Shown: positions 1-14,769 of the stretch, in pieces
How the letters are laid out: each line of letters opens with the position of its first letter
Numbering within the stretch: the stretch's first letter is position 1
DNA from: Scylla paramamosain
Taxonomy: Eukaryota > Arthropoda > Malacostraca > Decapoda > Portunidae
Assembly: GCF_035594125.1 (NCBI RefSeq)
Contig: NW_026973708.1
Span: 87,501 to 151,500 of the forward strand
Length of the DNA stretch: 64,000 nucleotides
Reading direction: 5' to 3'
Notes under the pieces: model-generated
What the model was told of the DNA's origin: nothing
What the model saw: the letters and a program-made list of their open reading frames with translations, nothing else
Database searches by the model: none
Translations under genes and position numbers: made by a program

Positions 1-56
1 GCTTTAGACCTCACTGGGAGTAATTATCGTTTCGGCAGGTGTCTACTGCCTCCTCC
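1..56 (-). mobile_element. 5' end of a LINE A copy running off the left edge
   Basis: These bases are the reverse complement, with near identity, of the 5' end of the full LINE A copy at about 26149-26208 (both contain GACACCTGCCGAAACG and CCCAGTGAGGTCTAAAGC). The element therefore starts at about 56 and reads leftwards out of the window. It is separated from the poly(A) end of the next LINE A copy only by a (TA)n tract. Confidence 0.85.
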
Positions 57-2335
<2,279 letters not shown>

Positions 2336-2797
2336 AAAAATGTGTGTAACAAGGGCTCTGGCCATGGGCAATGGAAAAAGAAATATCAGAGCCTACTGAA
2401 ATTGTCTGTTCCCATCTTCATATTCTACATCTTTTTTATTTTTACTTGCATTAAATATCTATTTCCTCCTTTCACATATCCTTCTAAACATGTCTCAATT
2501 TCTCCTCTAAATTAACTACCTTTACAGCAGCATCTGCATTCAGTAGCTGATTCAGATTCCACTGTATTATAAATATGCACTTGATTCAAACCACAATCTA
2601 ACTTTCACACACACATGTCGTCGTGGAGTAAACAAGCAGCGATCCATGCTCCAGCAGAGAAAGATTTTGTTTGACCACACCCACCACTAGGAGCCTAGAA
2701 TGTGTTCCCAGGTAGGAGCTGTGCTCAAGTAGAGTTGTCCTGTCTACAGAAATTTTAAAAAATAAGGGAAAATTTAAGTAATAACAAATGTAATAGA

Positions 2798-3380
2798 ATG
2801 AGTAAAAGTTCCAGCAAGGTGGACGCCATAGATGGAAGCAGAATGTTGCCAATGGGGTCACCATTCCCAGGATTTGAGGAAGATAATGAACATGATAAAA
2901 TACAAGGAAGGAAAGTGGTTTTGATGGAAGGGATGATCAGTGACGTCATTGAAAGAGTGAAAAAATTAGAAAAAAAAAACGACCTGGAAGAGGAAAACAA
3001 AGAATTGAAAACACTGTGCGCTGATCTAAAAACAAAATTGAAGGAAAACAATGATATTGATAAAAAACAGGAAAATGAAGTGATAGGGATGAAAAGTGAA
3101 CATCAAATCTGAAGGAAGGAAAAAGAGGAAGAAAAAGTTAACTTTACAGAAATCATAGAAGCTCAAAAGAAGGAAAAGACAGATTTAAGTAAGGAAATTG
3201 TGAGAGTGATCAAACAGAAGGAATTGATGGTAAGGGACACAATGGACAAAAAGAAATGTATTGTTGTATATGGATTAAAAGAGGAAACAGAGCCAGTAAG
3301 ATACAAGAGGGAAAGAGAACAAAAAAAGGTAGCAGAGGACGTTGTAAGAAATATACAGAGAGAGAAGGGAAGGACTGGAT
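2798..3380 (+). pseudogene. CR1-like LINE ORF1, broken
   Basis: Begins MSKSSSKVDAIDGSRM and is rich in E/K with a strong coiled-coil pattern (VIERVKKLEKKNDLEEENKE). It is interrupted by a stop at 3110-3112. The same frame resumes through EIVRVIKQKELMVRD and CIVVYGLKEETEPVRYKRE, which resembles the RRM-like core of LINE ORF1 proteins, and stops again at 3380. Further frames beyond 3382 are scrambled. The role in an intact element would be RNA binding and RNP assembly. Confidence 0.65.
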
Positions 3381-3708
3381 AAGTGAAATTGAGGAAATAC
3401 ATAAAAGGAGAAGAGTGACCACTGAAAAAATTTAGGGCATAAACAACATCCATGGAAGTGATATCGAATGCATGGAAACTGGACAAGACAGAGCAATACA
3501 GGAAAGTTTGAATAAAGAGGGACATGAATGAGGAGGAGAGACTCAAGGTAAGCGATCTAATAAAAGAAGCAAAGGCAAAACATGAGAACAGAACAGAGGA
3601 AAAGAAAAAAAGTTCTGTTGGAAGGTAAAAGATGAGAGGCTCAGGAAGTGGTATCTGACAAAAAAAGAATAGAAAATATAAATATGTAATGTATGCAAAA
3701 AATATAAA

Positions 3709-4491
3709 GTGCCCGTAATGTTTCTGGTGTATGTCAATGATGTGGTGGATGAGGTTGACAGTTACGTAAGTCTGTTTGTAGAATATGCAAAATTATTGAA
3801 AAGAGTGGAAAACAATATGGATTGTGAAGTATTACAGAAAGATCTAAATAAGATATATAAATGGAGTAAGAGATGGGAAATGGAATTCAATGTAAAGAAA
3901 TGCAAGGTGATGGAATTAGGAAAAAAGCAAAAGAAGACAAGTTCTTACACCATGGGAGAAGTGGAAATTAAGAAAACCAAAGAAGAAAAAGACTTGGGAA
4001 TTACAATCAGTGATAATTTATCACCAGTAAAACATGTAAACAAAATAGTTGGGGAAACCTATGAGTTACTAAGAAAGATGAAAGGGGCATTTGCTTACAT
4101 GGATGAAGAGATGATGAAAAAGTTGATGGAATATGTGATTCGACCAAAACTGGAATATGACACAATTGTTTGGTCACCCCATAATAAAAAGGAAATAAGG
4201 AAAATAGAAAGGATCCAAAGAGCTGCAACCAAATTGGTACCAAGTTTAAGAGATTTAACCTATGAAGAAAGATTAAGGAGATTGAAGCTTCCATCATTAC
4301 AAGAGAGAAGAGAAAGAGGAGACCTGATTGCTATATACAGAGCTTTAAAGGATAAGGATCAAGTTAACAAAGAAGACTTATTTGTGTGGGACTCAAGAGA
4401 TACAAGAGGACATGGTGTGAAATTGAAGAAAACAGCAAGTAGAAGAGATGTCAAGAAATATGGTTTCCTAAATAGAAGCATAGAAATATGA
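3709..4491 (+). pseudogene. CR1-like LINE RT, C-terminal part, catalytic motif lost
   Basis: A frame of 260 residues starting at the RT palm (FLVYVNDVVDEVDS) and running through thumb and C-terminal region (KDLGITISDNLSPVKHVNKI, RPKLEYDTIVWSPHNKKE, ERIQRAATKLVP, RRERGDLIAIYRALK). The expected FADDAKL active site reads FVEYAKL, so both catalytic aspartates are gone even though the frame is open. The protein would be inactive. Compare the sister copy at 32269, which keeps FADDAKL. Confidence 0.8.
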
Positions 4492-5159
4492 AAAAACTTA
4501 GATGAAACAGTGGTACAAGCAAAAAATATTCATGAATTTAAAATTAAGCTGGAGACAAGACAGCACTAGCATAGCTCTTTTCCTGTAAAACGTAACTAGG
4601 TAAATACAACTAGGTAAATACATAACCTTCACTAACCACATTCACCTCCCTCATACCTCAATAAATATAAACATTAAACATCCCTAAGGCAGCTCTCCTA
4701 GAAAAGGAAACCAGTCATTTATGCTTCTTCCAGTCAGAAAATATACAATTCAGTTCCCATAAAATAACTTTCAACTCCCTTCTTTTATTTTGTCATATGT
4801 TTTCTTCAAGTCCATGAATACCCAAACACAACCTAACATTTTCCAAATACTTTTCACACTTTTCTTATGTCAAGCACCTAGTTTATACAACCCATTGCTC
4901 TTCTAATGTTACACTGTTCACCATAAAGTACATCCACTGTTCCATCACTAACCTTGATTAACATATCTTATTTGCATATACACTGGTATACTTAGCTTAT
5001 GACCATAATCCATTCCAAAATCACCATTGGAAGCAAAAAAATGGTCAGATGGTAAGATTCTATTCACAAAAAACCCAAAGGATTATATTTTTTTTTATCA
5101 CTTAAAAAGCAGTAAACAAGTTTGAAAACAGTGCCTTTTACTATAATATATAGCATGTC

Positions 5160-7816
5160 ATTTTTCTTTAATTTTTAAGTAGGAAGGACACTGGCCAAGG
5201 GCAACAAAAATCCAATAAAAAAAAAATGCCCACTGAAATGCCAGTCTTATAAAAGGGTCGAAGCAGTAGTTAAAAATTGATGAATAAGTGTCTTGAAACC
5301 TCCTTCTTGAAGGAATTCAAGTCATAGGAAGCTGGAAATACAGAAGCAGGCAGGGAGTTCCAGAGTTTACCAAAGAAAGGGATGAATGATTGATAATACT
5401 GGTTAACTCTCGCATTAGAGAGGTGGACAAAATATGGGTGAGAGAAAGAAGAAAGTCTTGTGCAGCTAGGCCGCGGGAAGAGGGGAGGCATGCAGTTAGC
5501 AAGATCAGAAGCAGTTAGCATGAAAATAGTGGTGGAAGACAGCTAGAGATGCAACATTGCAGCAGTGAGAGAGAGGCTGAAGACAATCAGTTAGAGGAGA
5601 GGAGTTGATGAGACGAAAAGCTTCTGATTCCACCTTGTCTAGAAGAGCAGTGTGAGTGGAACCCCCCAGACATGTGAAGCATACTCCATACATGGATGGA
5701 TAAGGCCCTTGTACAGAGTTAGCAGCTGGGTGGGGGTGAGAAAAACTGGTGGAGACGTCTCAGAATGCCTAACTTCATATAAGCTGTTTTAGCTAGAGAT
5801 GAGATGTGAAGTTTCCAGTTCAGATTATAAGTAAAGGACAGACCAAGGATGTTCAGTGTAGAAGAGGGGGACAATTGAGTGTTATTGAAGAAGAGGGGAT
5901 AGTTGTCTGGAAGGTTGTGTTGAGTTGATAGATGGAGGAATTGAGTTTTTGAGGCATTGAACAATACCAAGTTTGCTCTGCCCCAATCAGAGATTTTTGA
6001 AAGATCAGAAATCAAGCATTCTGTGACTTCCCTGTGTGAAATGTTTACCTCCTGAAGGGTTGGATGTCCATGAAAAGATGTGGAAAAGTGCAGGGTGGTA
6101 TCATCAGCGTAGGAGTGGATAAGACAAGAACTTTGGTTTAGAAGATCATTAATGAATAATAAGAGAGTGGGTGGCAGGACAGAACCCTGAGGAACACCAC
6201 TGTTAATAGATTTAGGAGAAGAACAGTGACCGTCTACCACAGCAGCAATAGAATGGTCAGAAAGGAAACTTGAGATGAAGTTACACAGAGAAGGAAAGAA
6301 GCCGTAGGAAGCAGTTTAGAAATCAAAGCTATGTGTCAGACTCTATCAAAAGCTTTTGATATGTCTAAGACAACAGCAAAAGTTTCACCAAAATCTCTAA
6401 AAGAGGATGACCAAGACTCAGTATGGGAAGCCAGAAGATCACCAGTAGAGCGGCCTTGACGGAACCCATACTAGCGATCAGATAGAAGGTTGTGAAGTGG
6501 TAGATGTTTAAGAATCTTCCTGTTGAGGATAGATTAAAAAACTTTAGATAGGCAGGAAATTAAAGCAATAGGATGGTAGTTTGAGGTATTAGAATGGTCA
6601 CCCTTTTTAGGAACAGGCTGAATGTAAGCAAACTTCCAGCAAGAAGGAAAAGTAGATATTGACAGACAGAGCTGAAAGAGTTTCACTAGGCAAGGTACAA
6701 GCACGGAGGCACAGTTTCGGAGAACAACAGGAGGGACCCCATCAGGTCCACAAGCCTTCCGAGGATTTAGGCCAGTGAGGGCAGGGAAAAATATCATTGC
6801 GAAGAATTTTAACAGATAGCATAAAGTAGTCAGAGAGTGGAGGAGAGGGAGGAACAAGCCCAGAATCATCCAAGGTAGAGTTTTTAGCAAAGATCTGAGT
6901 GAAGAGTTCAGCTTTAGAAATAGATGTGATAGCAGTGGTGCCATCTGGTTGAAATAAAGGAGGGAAAGAAGAAGAAGCAAAGTTATTGTAGATATTTTTG
7001 GATAGATGCCAGAAGTCACGAGGGGAGTTAGATCTTGAAGGGTTTTGACACTTTCTATTAATGAAGGAGTTTTTGGCTAGTTGGAGAATAGACTTGGCAT
7101 GGTTCTGGGCAGAAATATAAAGTGCATGAGATTCTGGTGATGGAAGGCTTAAGTACCTTTTGTGGGCCACCTCTCTATCATGTATAGCATGAGAACAAGC
7201 TGTGTTAAACCAAGGTTTAGAAGGTTTAAGTCAAGAAAAAGAGTGAGGAATGTACACCTCCATGCCAGACACTATCACCTCTGTTATGCGCTCAGCACAC
7301 AAAGACGGGTCTCTGACACGAAAGCAGTAGTCATTCCAAGGAAAATCAGCAAAATACCTCCTTAGGTTCTCCCATCTAGCAGAGGCAAAACGCCAGAGGC
7401 ACCTTCGCTTAGGGGGATCCTGAGGAGGGATTGGAGCGATAGGACAAGATACAGATATGAGATTGTGATCGGAGGAGCCCAACGGAGAAGAAAGGGTGAC
7501 ATCATAAGCAGAAAGATTAGAGGTCAGGAAAAGGTCAAGAATGTTGGGCGTATCTCCAAGACGATCAGGAATACGAGTAGGGTGTTGCACCAATTGCTCT
7601 AGGTTGTGGAGGATAGCCAAGTTGAAGGCTAGTTCACCAGGATGGTCAGTGAAGGAAGAGGAAAGCCAAAGCTGGTGGTGAACATTGAAGTCTCCAAGAA
7701 TGGAGATCTCTGCAAAAGGGAAGAGGGTCAGAATGTGCTCCACTTTGGAAGTTAAGTAGTCAAAGAATTTCTTATAGTCAGAGGAGTTAGGTGAAAGGTA
7801 TACAGCACAGAGGATA
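5160..7816 (-). mobile_element. LINE A copy, 5'-truncated and decayed
   Basis: Minus-strand LINE A of about 2.65 kb reaching from the 3' UTR (5180-5275) into the endonuclease. Truncation lies near 7816, where similarity to about 26812 of the full copy ends. The coding region is broken: the EN part is open at 7231-7743 ([34 protein letters not shown]), RT pieces lie at 7170-6534 and 6240-5719 in different frames, and the tail is at 5693-5270. It is older than the copy at 134-2335. Confidence 0.9.
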
Positions 7817-8603
7817 GCATAGCAACTATACCAGTAAAGTCACAAAAATATCACAAATTTTGTACCCATTTAGTAATGATTTGTTCATATACTAAGTTAT
7901 CTGTCGTAAAAAAAAAAAATTTTTTTGGTTGGATACTACATTGGTGGTAAGTCGAATATGTTGTGTACCAAGTACCCCATTGTATGTACGACAATTGTTG
8001 CTACTTTCCCAGTACTTACAGTTCTTTTTCATCATATGCCTTCAAGACCCAACCACCATACATAACACAGTTCTTTCTCTTTTTCCTCTTCCTTATGTGT
8101 GCAGGGTTAAGCCATCAGTTATGTCCACTTTTTTTCTGCTTTTGGCAACATTTCACATTCTTTAGGCCATTAAATTTTTCAGGGGCAATAAAAAAAAACC
8201 ACTTAATCTTTACGTTCAAACATCATTACCTTACTCTTGTTTATGTAAGATGAGAAACGGGGATTATATTCACAGATGACAAAGCACACAATTGCATTAT
8301 GACTGCACTCTTTTTTTTAGGTGATAATAACTAAAGAATAAGATGCAAAGAGATTAATATTTTCTCCATTCTCTATTCTCTATTGAAAAAGTCTAGGTAA
8401 GGTTACCTTTAGGAAGTGCTGTTGATGGCATGCAATCACTTATTATATCATGAATCACAGGAAAACAGACTGATACATTATTTGTGATTTCTCCTGTCTT
8501 GCTACATTACAACATATACATAAATGAATAAGAAATAAAAATCAGAAATGAAAGTAAGAAGGAATATTATAAATAATGAGAAAGAATAAAAAGGAAAGTA
8601 ATA

Positions 8604-9075
8604 CAATAAAATCCCTCTTATCTGGCATCAACGGGACCGCCGACATGTCGGATACTTGAATACTGCCAGATACTTGAATAGAAGTGAAATTATGTCCACA
8701 ATCACCACCCTACACTCACGCATCTTACCATAACAAAGATCAGCTGATTTTAATCAGCAGCTGATCTGATCAGCTGCTTAAGTGTAAGCACAACACGCTT
8801 CCTCTTTTCTACAACTTTAGGCATGATGAAGGCGTCAGGCGATAAACAGTGCACACGCGGGACTGAGTCACTGAGTAAACACAGTGCAGTGGGCCACGGG
8901 TGGCGCGAAGTAGTGCGCTCTGGTGGCCAGGGGACAAAGTATGCCTCGCGCGGGAATTTTAATCGATTTTATGAGTACACATTGATTTTTTATTGATTTT
9001 AAGGCTCGGGGAAAAAATGTGCCAGATACTTGAAGCTGCCGGATACTCGAATGCTGGATGAGAGGGATTTTACTG
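8604..9075. mobile_element. TA-flanked MITE (Tigger/pogo-like), copy 1
   Basis: Non-autonomous DNA element of about 472 bp with inverted ends of the type CAGTAAAATCCCTCTTATC / GAGAGGGATTTTACTG (the left end here reads CAATAAAATCC), flanked by TA. It has no coding capacity. A near-identical copy lies at 52258-52711. It contains a cluster of overlapping GATCAGCTGATC-type palindromes (about 8738-8780). The TA target and CAGT..ACTG ends fit the Tc1/mariner superfamily, pogo/Tigger type. Confidence 0.85.
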
Positions 9076-10285
9076 TATACAGGAAGAGGGAAAGCATGGC
9101 TGTCTTATTGAGTGAAGGAAGAATGGTTCCTGCCATTTGCATAATTGTTGGCATTTCTCTTCAGCCCAATGAACTAGACATTCACCTGGCATTTGATAAA
9201 ATATGTTTCATGGCTCATGTGGTAACAGGTAGGCCAACTTGATCAAACATAAAAAAAAAATTGTATAATACTGAGCCATAACCCCATTATGTCAGGTAAA
9301 GATATGTTCATAGACAGGGGAGTTACATAATTATATTCGATCTGTATTACCAATATAGGGATAAAGTGTAATGTTCCTTTTAGAGAGTGAGGGCTGAATC
9401 AGGCCTTACCAGCTGTTGAGGGAGTCATCCATAAGCACCCAAAACACAGATGGGAGAGGAAGTTGCCCTAACCCAGAGACTGTTTCCACCAAATGCATGA
9501 AGGGATACCGGGTGTTAGCCTAGTAGTTGTCACACTACTGGGGGGACTGATGATTGACACCTGCCTCAGCAGGGAGCTGAAAAGGGTGCACACTCAAGAT
9601 CCTCCTCAAACCCAATTCTGGCTAAACACCAAATATGCCTAAGTCCTCTGAGTAAATAGAATGACATGTGTGGTGACTATTATTAGATGGCATTATTGGG
9701 CTCTTTTTTTCCTTCAATGGTATTAGTTTCTTCAATTTTACTTTGGAGATTCTCATCAAGCAGGTGGTAGTAGCTATCCATAATGGATGGGAATCAAGAT
9801 GAGAAGTCCTTATTTCCATCTTACAAGTGAGGATTCCACTCTTGTAGTACCACATTTAAATTCATCTTCAATTTCCACCTTTTGAAAGTACAGTACTATG
9901 AAGTACACAAACCAGCTTTTGTAGGCTGATCATATTTTTCCAATTATAATGTTAATTAACTTTTCAATTAATCTTTATAAATATAAATTTAGCTTTATAC
10001 AATGATATGTGGGTATACCACAGAATAGTGTCAAATTTCATTTTGCTATGAATTTGAAATAAAAGTACACCAAAATATGACACTATTATGAGCAAAAAAA
10101 ATATAAAGAATGTCTTGGCACCAATTAATTAGTTAAAGCACATCCATAATGAGTTTTAGTCATCCAAGTGAATGTCAGGCAGCGATGATGCACCACCTGA
10201 TTGGTGCTGTCAACTGTACTGTAAACTAACTCAAGAATCTTGAAAGTTCCCACACTGAATGAGCATTGGTTTTACATAAATATGA

Positions 10286-10486
10286 AATAATAATATGATA
10301 TATAATTGTTTCTTATATCTATTCTATATACCAGGTTGGCAATCCCACACATCATTCTTACAGCAGAGTTAACAGCATGAATAATGTGTGTGAATATGTG
10401 GTAGCTTATCTGGGCCACCCAATGTGAGATTGCCAGCCTGGTATAAAGAATAGATATATGAAACAATCATATATCATATTATTATT
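10286..10486. mobile_element. palindromic element with ~63-bp inverted repeats
   Basis: The arms 10286-10348 and 10424-10486 are inverted copies with only a few mismatches. Both contain a TATACCAG-G-TGGCAAT core and AATAATAATATGATATAT at the outer end. A ~75-bp unique loop separates them. This looks like a small MITE or foldback element; I cannot name a family, and no clear target duplication is visible in the AT-rich flanks. Confidence 0.7.
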
Positions 10487-11269
10487 TAGTGGTATGGTCA
10501 TGGGTGTTCAGTATATTTATTTACTGTTTCTCCATTATCACTACAGCCAGTCTAAATGACATAATGTAAAAGCCTACATTACATGCTTACAGTATGAGGC
10601 CATCCCTGGCTTCAGCAATACAGCAATTCAGAATAACAAACCTCATCTTACATATGGGGGCAATGAATCAAAAATTGAATGCTGAAGTGCTTGTTCTCCC
10701 ATTTCCTTCCCTCCCACCTTGCTGATAAGCTTTCTTCCCAGGCTCATATTCTCATTGCCAGTTGATCAGTTCTTATGTTGGATTTATATGGTTTTTGTAT
10801 AATCTTATGAGGACTAAGGTTACCTATACTTAATATTCAAAGAATTACAAGATACATGCATCCCATCCTCTGTACTTTTTATACAAATGTCTTGTCTTGG
10901 TCCCTTCCCTTTAAGACATATATATGCATATATAAATAAATACACTCAATGCATTTAATCATAAAAATTCTGTTTGTTAATAGAAAAAAATATATCATGG
11001 GGTGAGTGTCTTGATTTAAAAGTTCTATTAAAGAGACTAGCAGTAATATCAAATAATATTTGGCAACACTGCACATTCTCAGATTAAAAAAACAAGACTG
11101 CTGAGTAGAGAGAAGAAAATGTTTTTGTACATCTTACATCATGGGGGGTACATCTTACATTCATGGGGTTCCATCTCCATTATCTACATTTATCCAATCT
11201 TTCTTTCATTTTGTGCACACTCTTTGCTCACACTAACATCTCATTTAGTTTATTCCAAACTTTTTTTTG

Positions 11270-11304
11270 TTTTTAAATGTAGGAGGGACACTGGCCAAGG
11301 GCAA

Positions 11305-11358
<54 letters not shown>

Positions 11359-12190
11359 CCCACTGAGATGCCAGTCCCAGAAAAGGGTCAAAGCAGTAGT
11401 CAAAAATTAAATTATAAGTGCCTTGAAACCTCCCTCTTGAAGGAATTCAAGTCATAGGAAGGTGGAAATACAGAAGCAGGCAGGGAGTTCCAGAGTTTAT
11501 CAGAGAAAGGGATGAATGATTGAGAATACTGGTTAACTGTTGCATTAGAGAGGTGGACAGAATAGGGATGAGAGAAAGAAGAAAGTCTTGTGTAGCGAGG
11601 CTGTGGGAAGAGGGGAGGCATGCAGTTAGCAAGATCAGAAGAGCAGTTAGAATAAAAATAGCAGTAGAAGACAGCTAGAGATACAACATTGTGGTGATGA
11701 GAGAGAGGCTGAAGACAGTCAGAGGAGAGGAATTGATGAGATGAAAGGCTTTTGATTCCACCCTGTCTAGAAGAGTGGTATGAGTGGAACCTCCCCCAGA
11801 CATGTGAAGCATACTCCATACATGAATAGATAAGGCCGCTGTACAGAGTTAGCAGCTGGGGGAGTGAGAAAAACTGGTGGAGACATCTCAGAATGCCTAA
11901 CTTCATATAAGCTGTTTTAGCTAGGGATGAGATGTGAAGTTTCCAGTTCAGATTATAAGTAAAGGACAGACTGAGGATGTTCAGTGTAGAAGAGGGGGAC
12001 AGATGAATGTCACTGAAAAAGAAGGGATAGTTGTGTGGAAGGTTGTGTCAATCTGACAGATGGAGGAATTGAGTTTTTGAGGCATTGAACAATACCAAGT
12101 TTGCTCTGCCCCAATCAGAAATTTTATAAAGATCAGAAGTCAAGTGTTCTGTGGCTTCCCTGTGTGAAATGTTTACTTCCTTCTATATGT
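11270..12190 (-). mobile_element. LINE A copy, strongly 5'-truncated
   Basis: 3' end of LINE A on the minus strand, with C-terminal coding remnants ([33 protein letters not shown] at 11412-11906). The run of A within the 3' UTR, normally short, has expanded to about 51 bases at 11307-11357. Similarity to the other copies ends near 12180-12190. Stops and small indels interrupt the frame. Confidence 0.85.
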
Positions 12191-12288
12191 CTATGGAGAA
12201 ACTATTTTCTTGAAGTTATTCAGGCATTTCCCTAGTTTATTTATTTGTTATGGTTTCATATGAATTCAGATTCTCCTCCATTCCAGAC

Positions 12289-12494
<206 letters not shown>

Positions 12495-13195
12495 ATGGAC
12501 ATTGCATTTTAGTAAGGATAACACATACATGCAGACAGGAAAGATTTAACTGGTCATCAATGAAAGGGTAGCTGAATGAGTTCAATGGCACAGTAAAACT
12601 TTATATTCTTCAATGGATTATAGATTTGTGTTTCATATTTGATATATGTGATAACAGCTAGTTTTAAAGTTTATCTGGTTGAAAATGTTGTTTGGAGAGA
12701 TGAGATGTACAGTATTAAAAGGGGCCTTGACATATAGTAACCTCAGGTCCCAAATACAACTAATTTGCACCTGAAAAGGGGATGGATCAATAATAATTTA
12801 GCAGGGGTAAACCAGTTCTGCTGTCATATCATGATACAGAAAATACCATGTATACTATGCAACTGACTTGCCAAGAGGCTAAAATGTGAGGAAATGCTTG
12901 TGTATGTATGTGAAAGTGTATGTATGTTTGTGTGGTACCATGTCTCCATTTGTGGGAGATGTTGGTGTGTCATGTAAATCAAAGAAGACATGGAAGGAGG
13001 TCCACAGGAATGACGCAAGGAAGGAAAAAGTTGTCAAGCTACACATGTTCATAGCCATAATGTTTTGATAAGTTACCACCACATGACCAGGATTAATCTA
13101 CATGGAATTAATCTACATGGAATCTGCAATTCATTACAGTGATGGTAGCGATAAAGATAGTCATACAACAAGACCGTGGTAATGATAATACTCAC

Positions 13196-13321
13196 CTCAA
13201 ACAGGTTGAGAATCCAGAGCTCATCATTAACTTTTTGTCTGATCTGGTCCATAGAGTTCCTGGCAAAGTTGATGTATGCCTTTCCCAACTCCTTTCCTGA
13301 TCCACTTACATTCTGACGATA
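13196..13321 (-). CDS. Cadps: CAPS/CADPS internal exon (segment ELGKAYINFARNSMDQIRQK)
   Basis: Last CAPS exon in the window in transcription order. It has 42 codons in phase 0/0: YRQNVSGSGK, then ELGKAYINFARNSMDQIRQK, ending NDELWILNLFE. In CAPS proteins this segment follows GSILSFT and precedes a QWY-containing segment. I could not find the QWY exon between 1 and 13195, so it should lie to the left of the window. The acceptor is CTATCTTTCAG|TAT and the donor GAG|GTGAGTAT, both strong. The sequence is unbroken, so the gene is probably functional despite the transposon load of its introns. Confidence 0.88.
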
Positions 13322-13992
13322 CTGAAAGATAGCACACCGACAGCCCAATAAAAGTTATTAAACTAAAAATATAATAAAAATCAAGGAGTAAATAACATAA
13401 ATGAAAACACAAATTTCAGTAAATGTTGCAAATAAAAGATTCCTTAATGAAAATCATAAACTTATATTCAACAGAAATACATAACATCAAGAATTCAAAC
13501 ATTCCAAACCCAGTAGAAGTTAAGAACAAGGATAAAACAAGTGGCATAAAAGTTCTTTTATTAAAACATTTAAATATTATGCAAAATGAAATTGTGCTGG
13601 TGATTTGTATCAGAATGTATATGATTACCACTGATCAACCATAAGAGGGGGCCATAACAGTTGTAGGATAACTGGGAAAAATTTTTGCCAAATGAAACCA
13701 GACATTTCTTCATTGGGGTTGTTGATATCTGAAATTCTCTGTTCCTCCAATGCTGATGATAGTAAGGTTTACAGCTTTTGAAAGTCAACAAGATAAGTAC
13801 AGTATCTAAATCCTAATTCCTAATTAAGATACTATGCCTACTCATAGAAAAATTTAAATTCTTCCACATGTTATTATGACATGGCACTTTATTGAAGTTG
13901 TTGGTGATAATCTTTTCTTTCATTCAGCTTGAATATAAAACTGTCTACATTAGAGAATGCACAAGATTCAAGCTTTTCATGGGGAAAATATA

Positions 13993-14769
13993 CAGTGGAA
14001 CCTCAGTTACTGAACGCCTCTCTTTTCAAACAAATTTGTTTTTTAACGAAATTTTGAACTCCAATTTGCTTTGGTTGCTGTACCATAATTTGCTTCTCAA
14101 AACAAAGTTACTTGATTTCAAATACTAAAAGACAAAACAAAAGGTGCCATTTATTACTAATTTATGGTTTCTATAAATATTTCCTTATTTTTTTTATGTA
14201 TTTAAAGGAGAAACACTCTGGGTAACACAGTAATTTAATCTTTGAAATGAGGTAAAAGTGATCCCATTGAAGAGCCTCAATGTAAACAAACCATTTTTGG
14301 CTACCTCAAAAGTAATCCCCTGTGGCTCTCTCGATGACCCACAATACCATCACTGCTGCATAACTGCATTTTCCCAGCAACAAGATGTCCAAGCACTGTG
14401 ATTACCTTCACTTTGGCAGTAAGTGAGCTGCTCCTCTTTGTGTCACTCTGTAAAGCTTTCCTCATTAGACTGGTGACAAAGAGAATACCTGCATGGTCTA
14501 AATAATATCTTCTGATGAGTTCCTTGTCACTAAATTCATTCAATATGTCCTTTCTGGATAAATAATTTCTGAGCTGGAGATGTTGTGGAGCAGCCATCTT
14601 GGCAGAGGGAGTGTCTGTCATAAGCCACTAGGACAGGGTGGATGGGTGTTTGGGAATGGATTAATCCATTTTATATTGCTTCCTATGGGGAAAATAGTTT
14701 GTTTCTGAACATTTAGAATTTCAAATTGCATTCAGGAATGAATTAAGTTCAAGAACCGAGGTTCCACTG
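13993..14769. mobile_element. Tigger-type DNA element carrying a HARBI1-like fragment
   Basis: Inverted ends CAGTGGAACCTCAGTTACTG (left) and, read inward, CAGTGGAACCTCGGTTCTTG (right), flanked by TA on both sides (13991-13992, 14770-14771). The 777-bp element has no Tigger transposase. Its middle encodes a minus-strand HARBI1-like stretch (see 14290-14621). The left 300 bp is shared with the element at 63731, which runs off the right edge, so this is a family and not a chance pair of ends. Confidence 0.82.
14290..14621 (-). pseudogene. HARBI1/PIF-Harbinger nuclease N-terminal fragment
   Basis: The minus-strand frame begins MTDTPSAKMAAPQHL and contains FSDKELIRRYYLDHAGILFV, then SSSLTAKVKVITVLGHLVAGK and MQLCSSD. 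This is the layout of the N-terminal helix-turn-helix region of HARBI1-type nucleases (F-x-D-x-E-L-I-x-R-Y-R-L-D, then a T-R-S-x-x-L-x-x-x-x-x-V-x-x-x-L-x-x-x-A-x-G block). Similarity fades after SSD, probably by frameshift, and the DDE catalytic part is absent. It lies between Tigger-type ends and is probably captured or nested. Confidence 0.7.

Larger units (their letters stand above)
2798..4625 (+). mobile_element. CR1-like LINE, internally deleted
   Basis: Plus-strand element that keeps the start of an ORF1 and the C-terminal third of the RT; the endonuclease and the N-terminal RT are missing at about 3700. It ends in two tandem copies of AACTAGGTAAATAC (about 4594-4621), the 3' tail also seen at 33.27, 17.49 and 52.9 kb. 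LINEs usually lose their 5' end, so an internal deletion that keeps both ends is less common. Confidence 0.8.
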
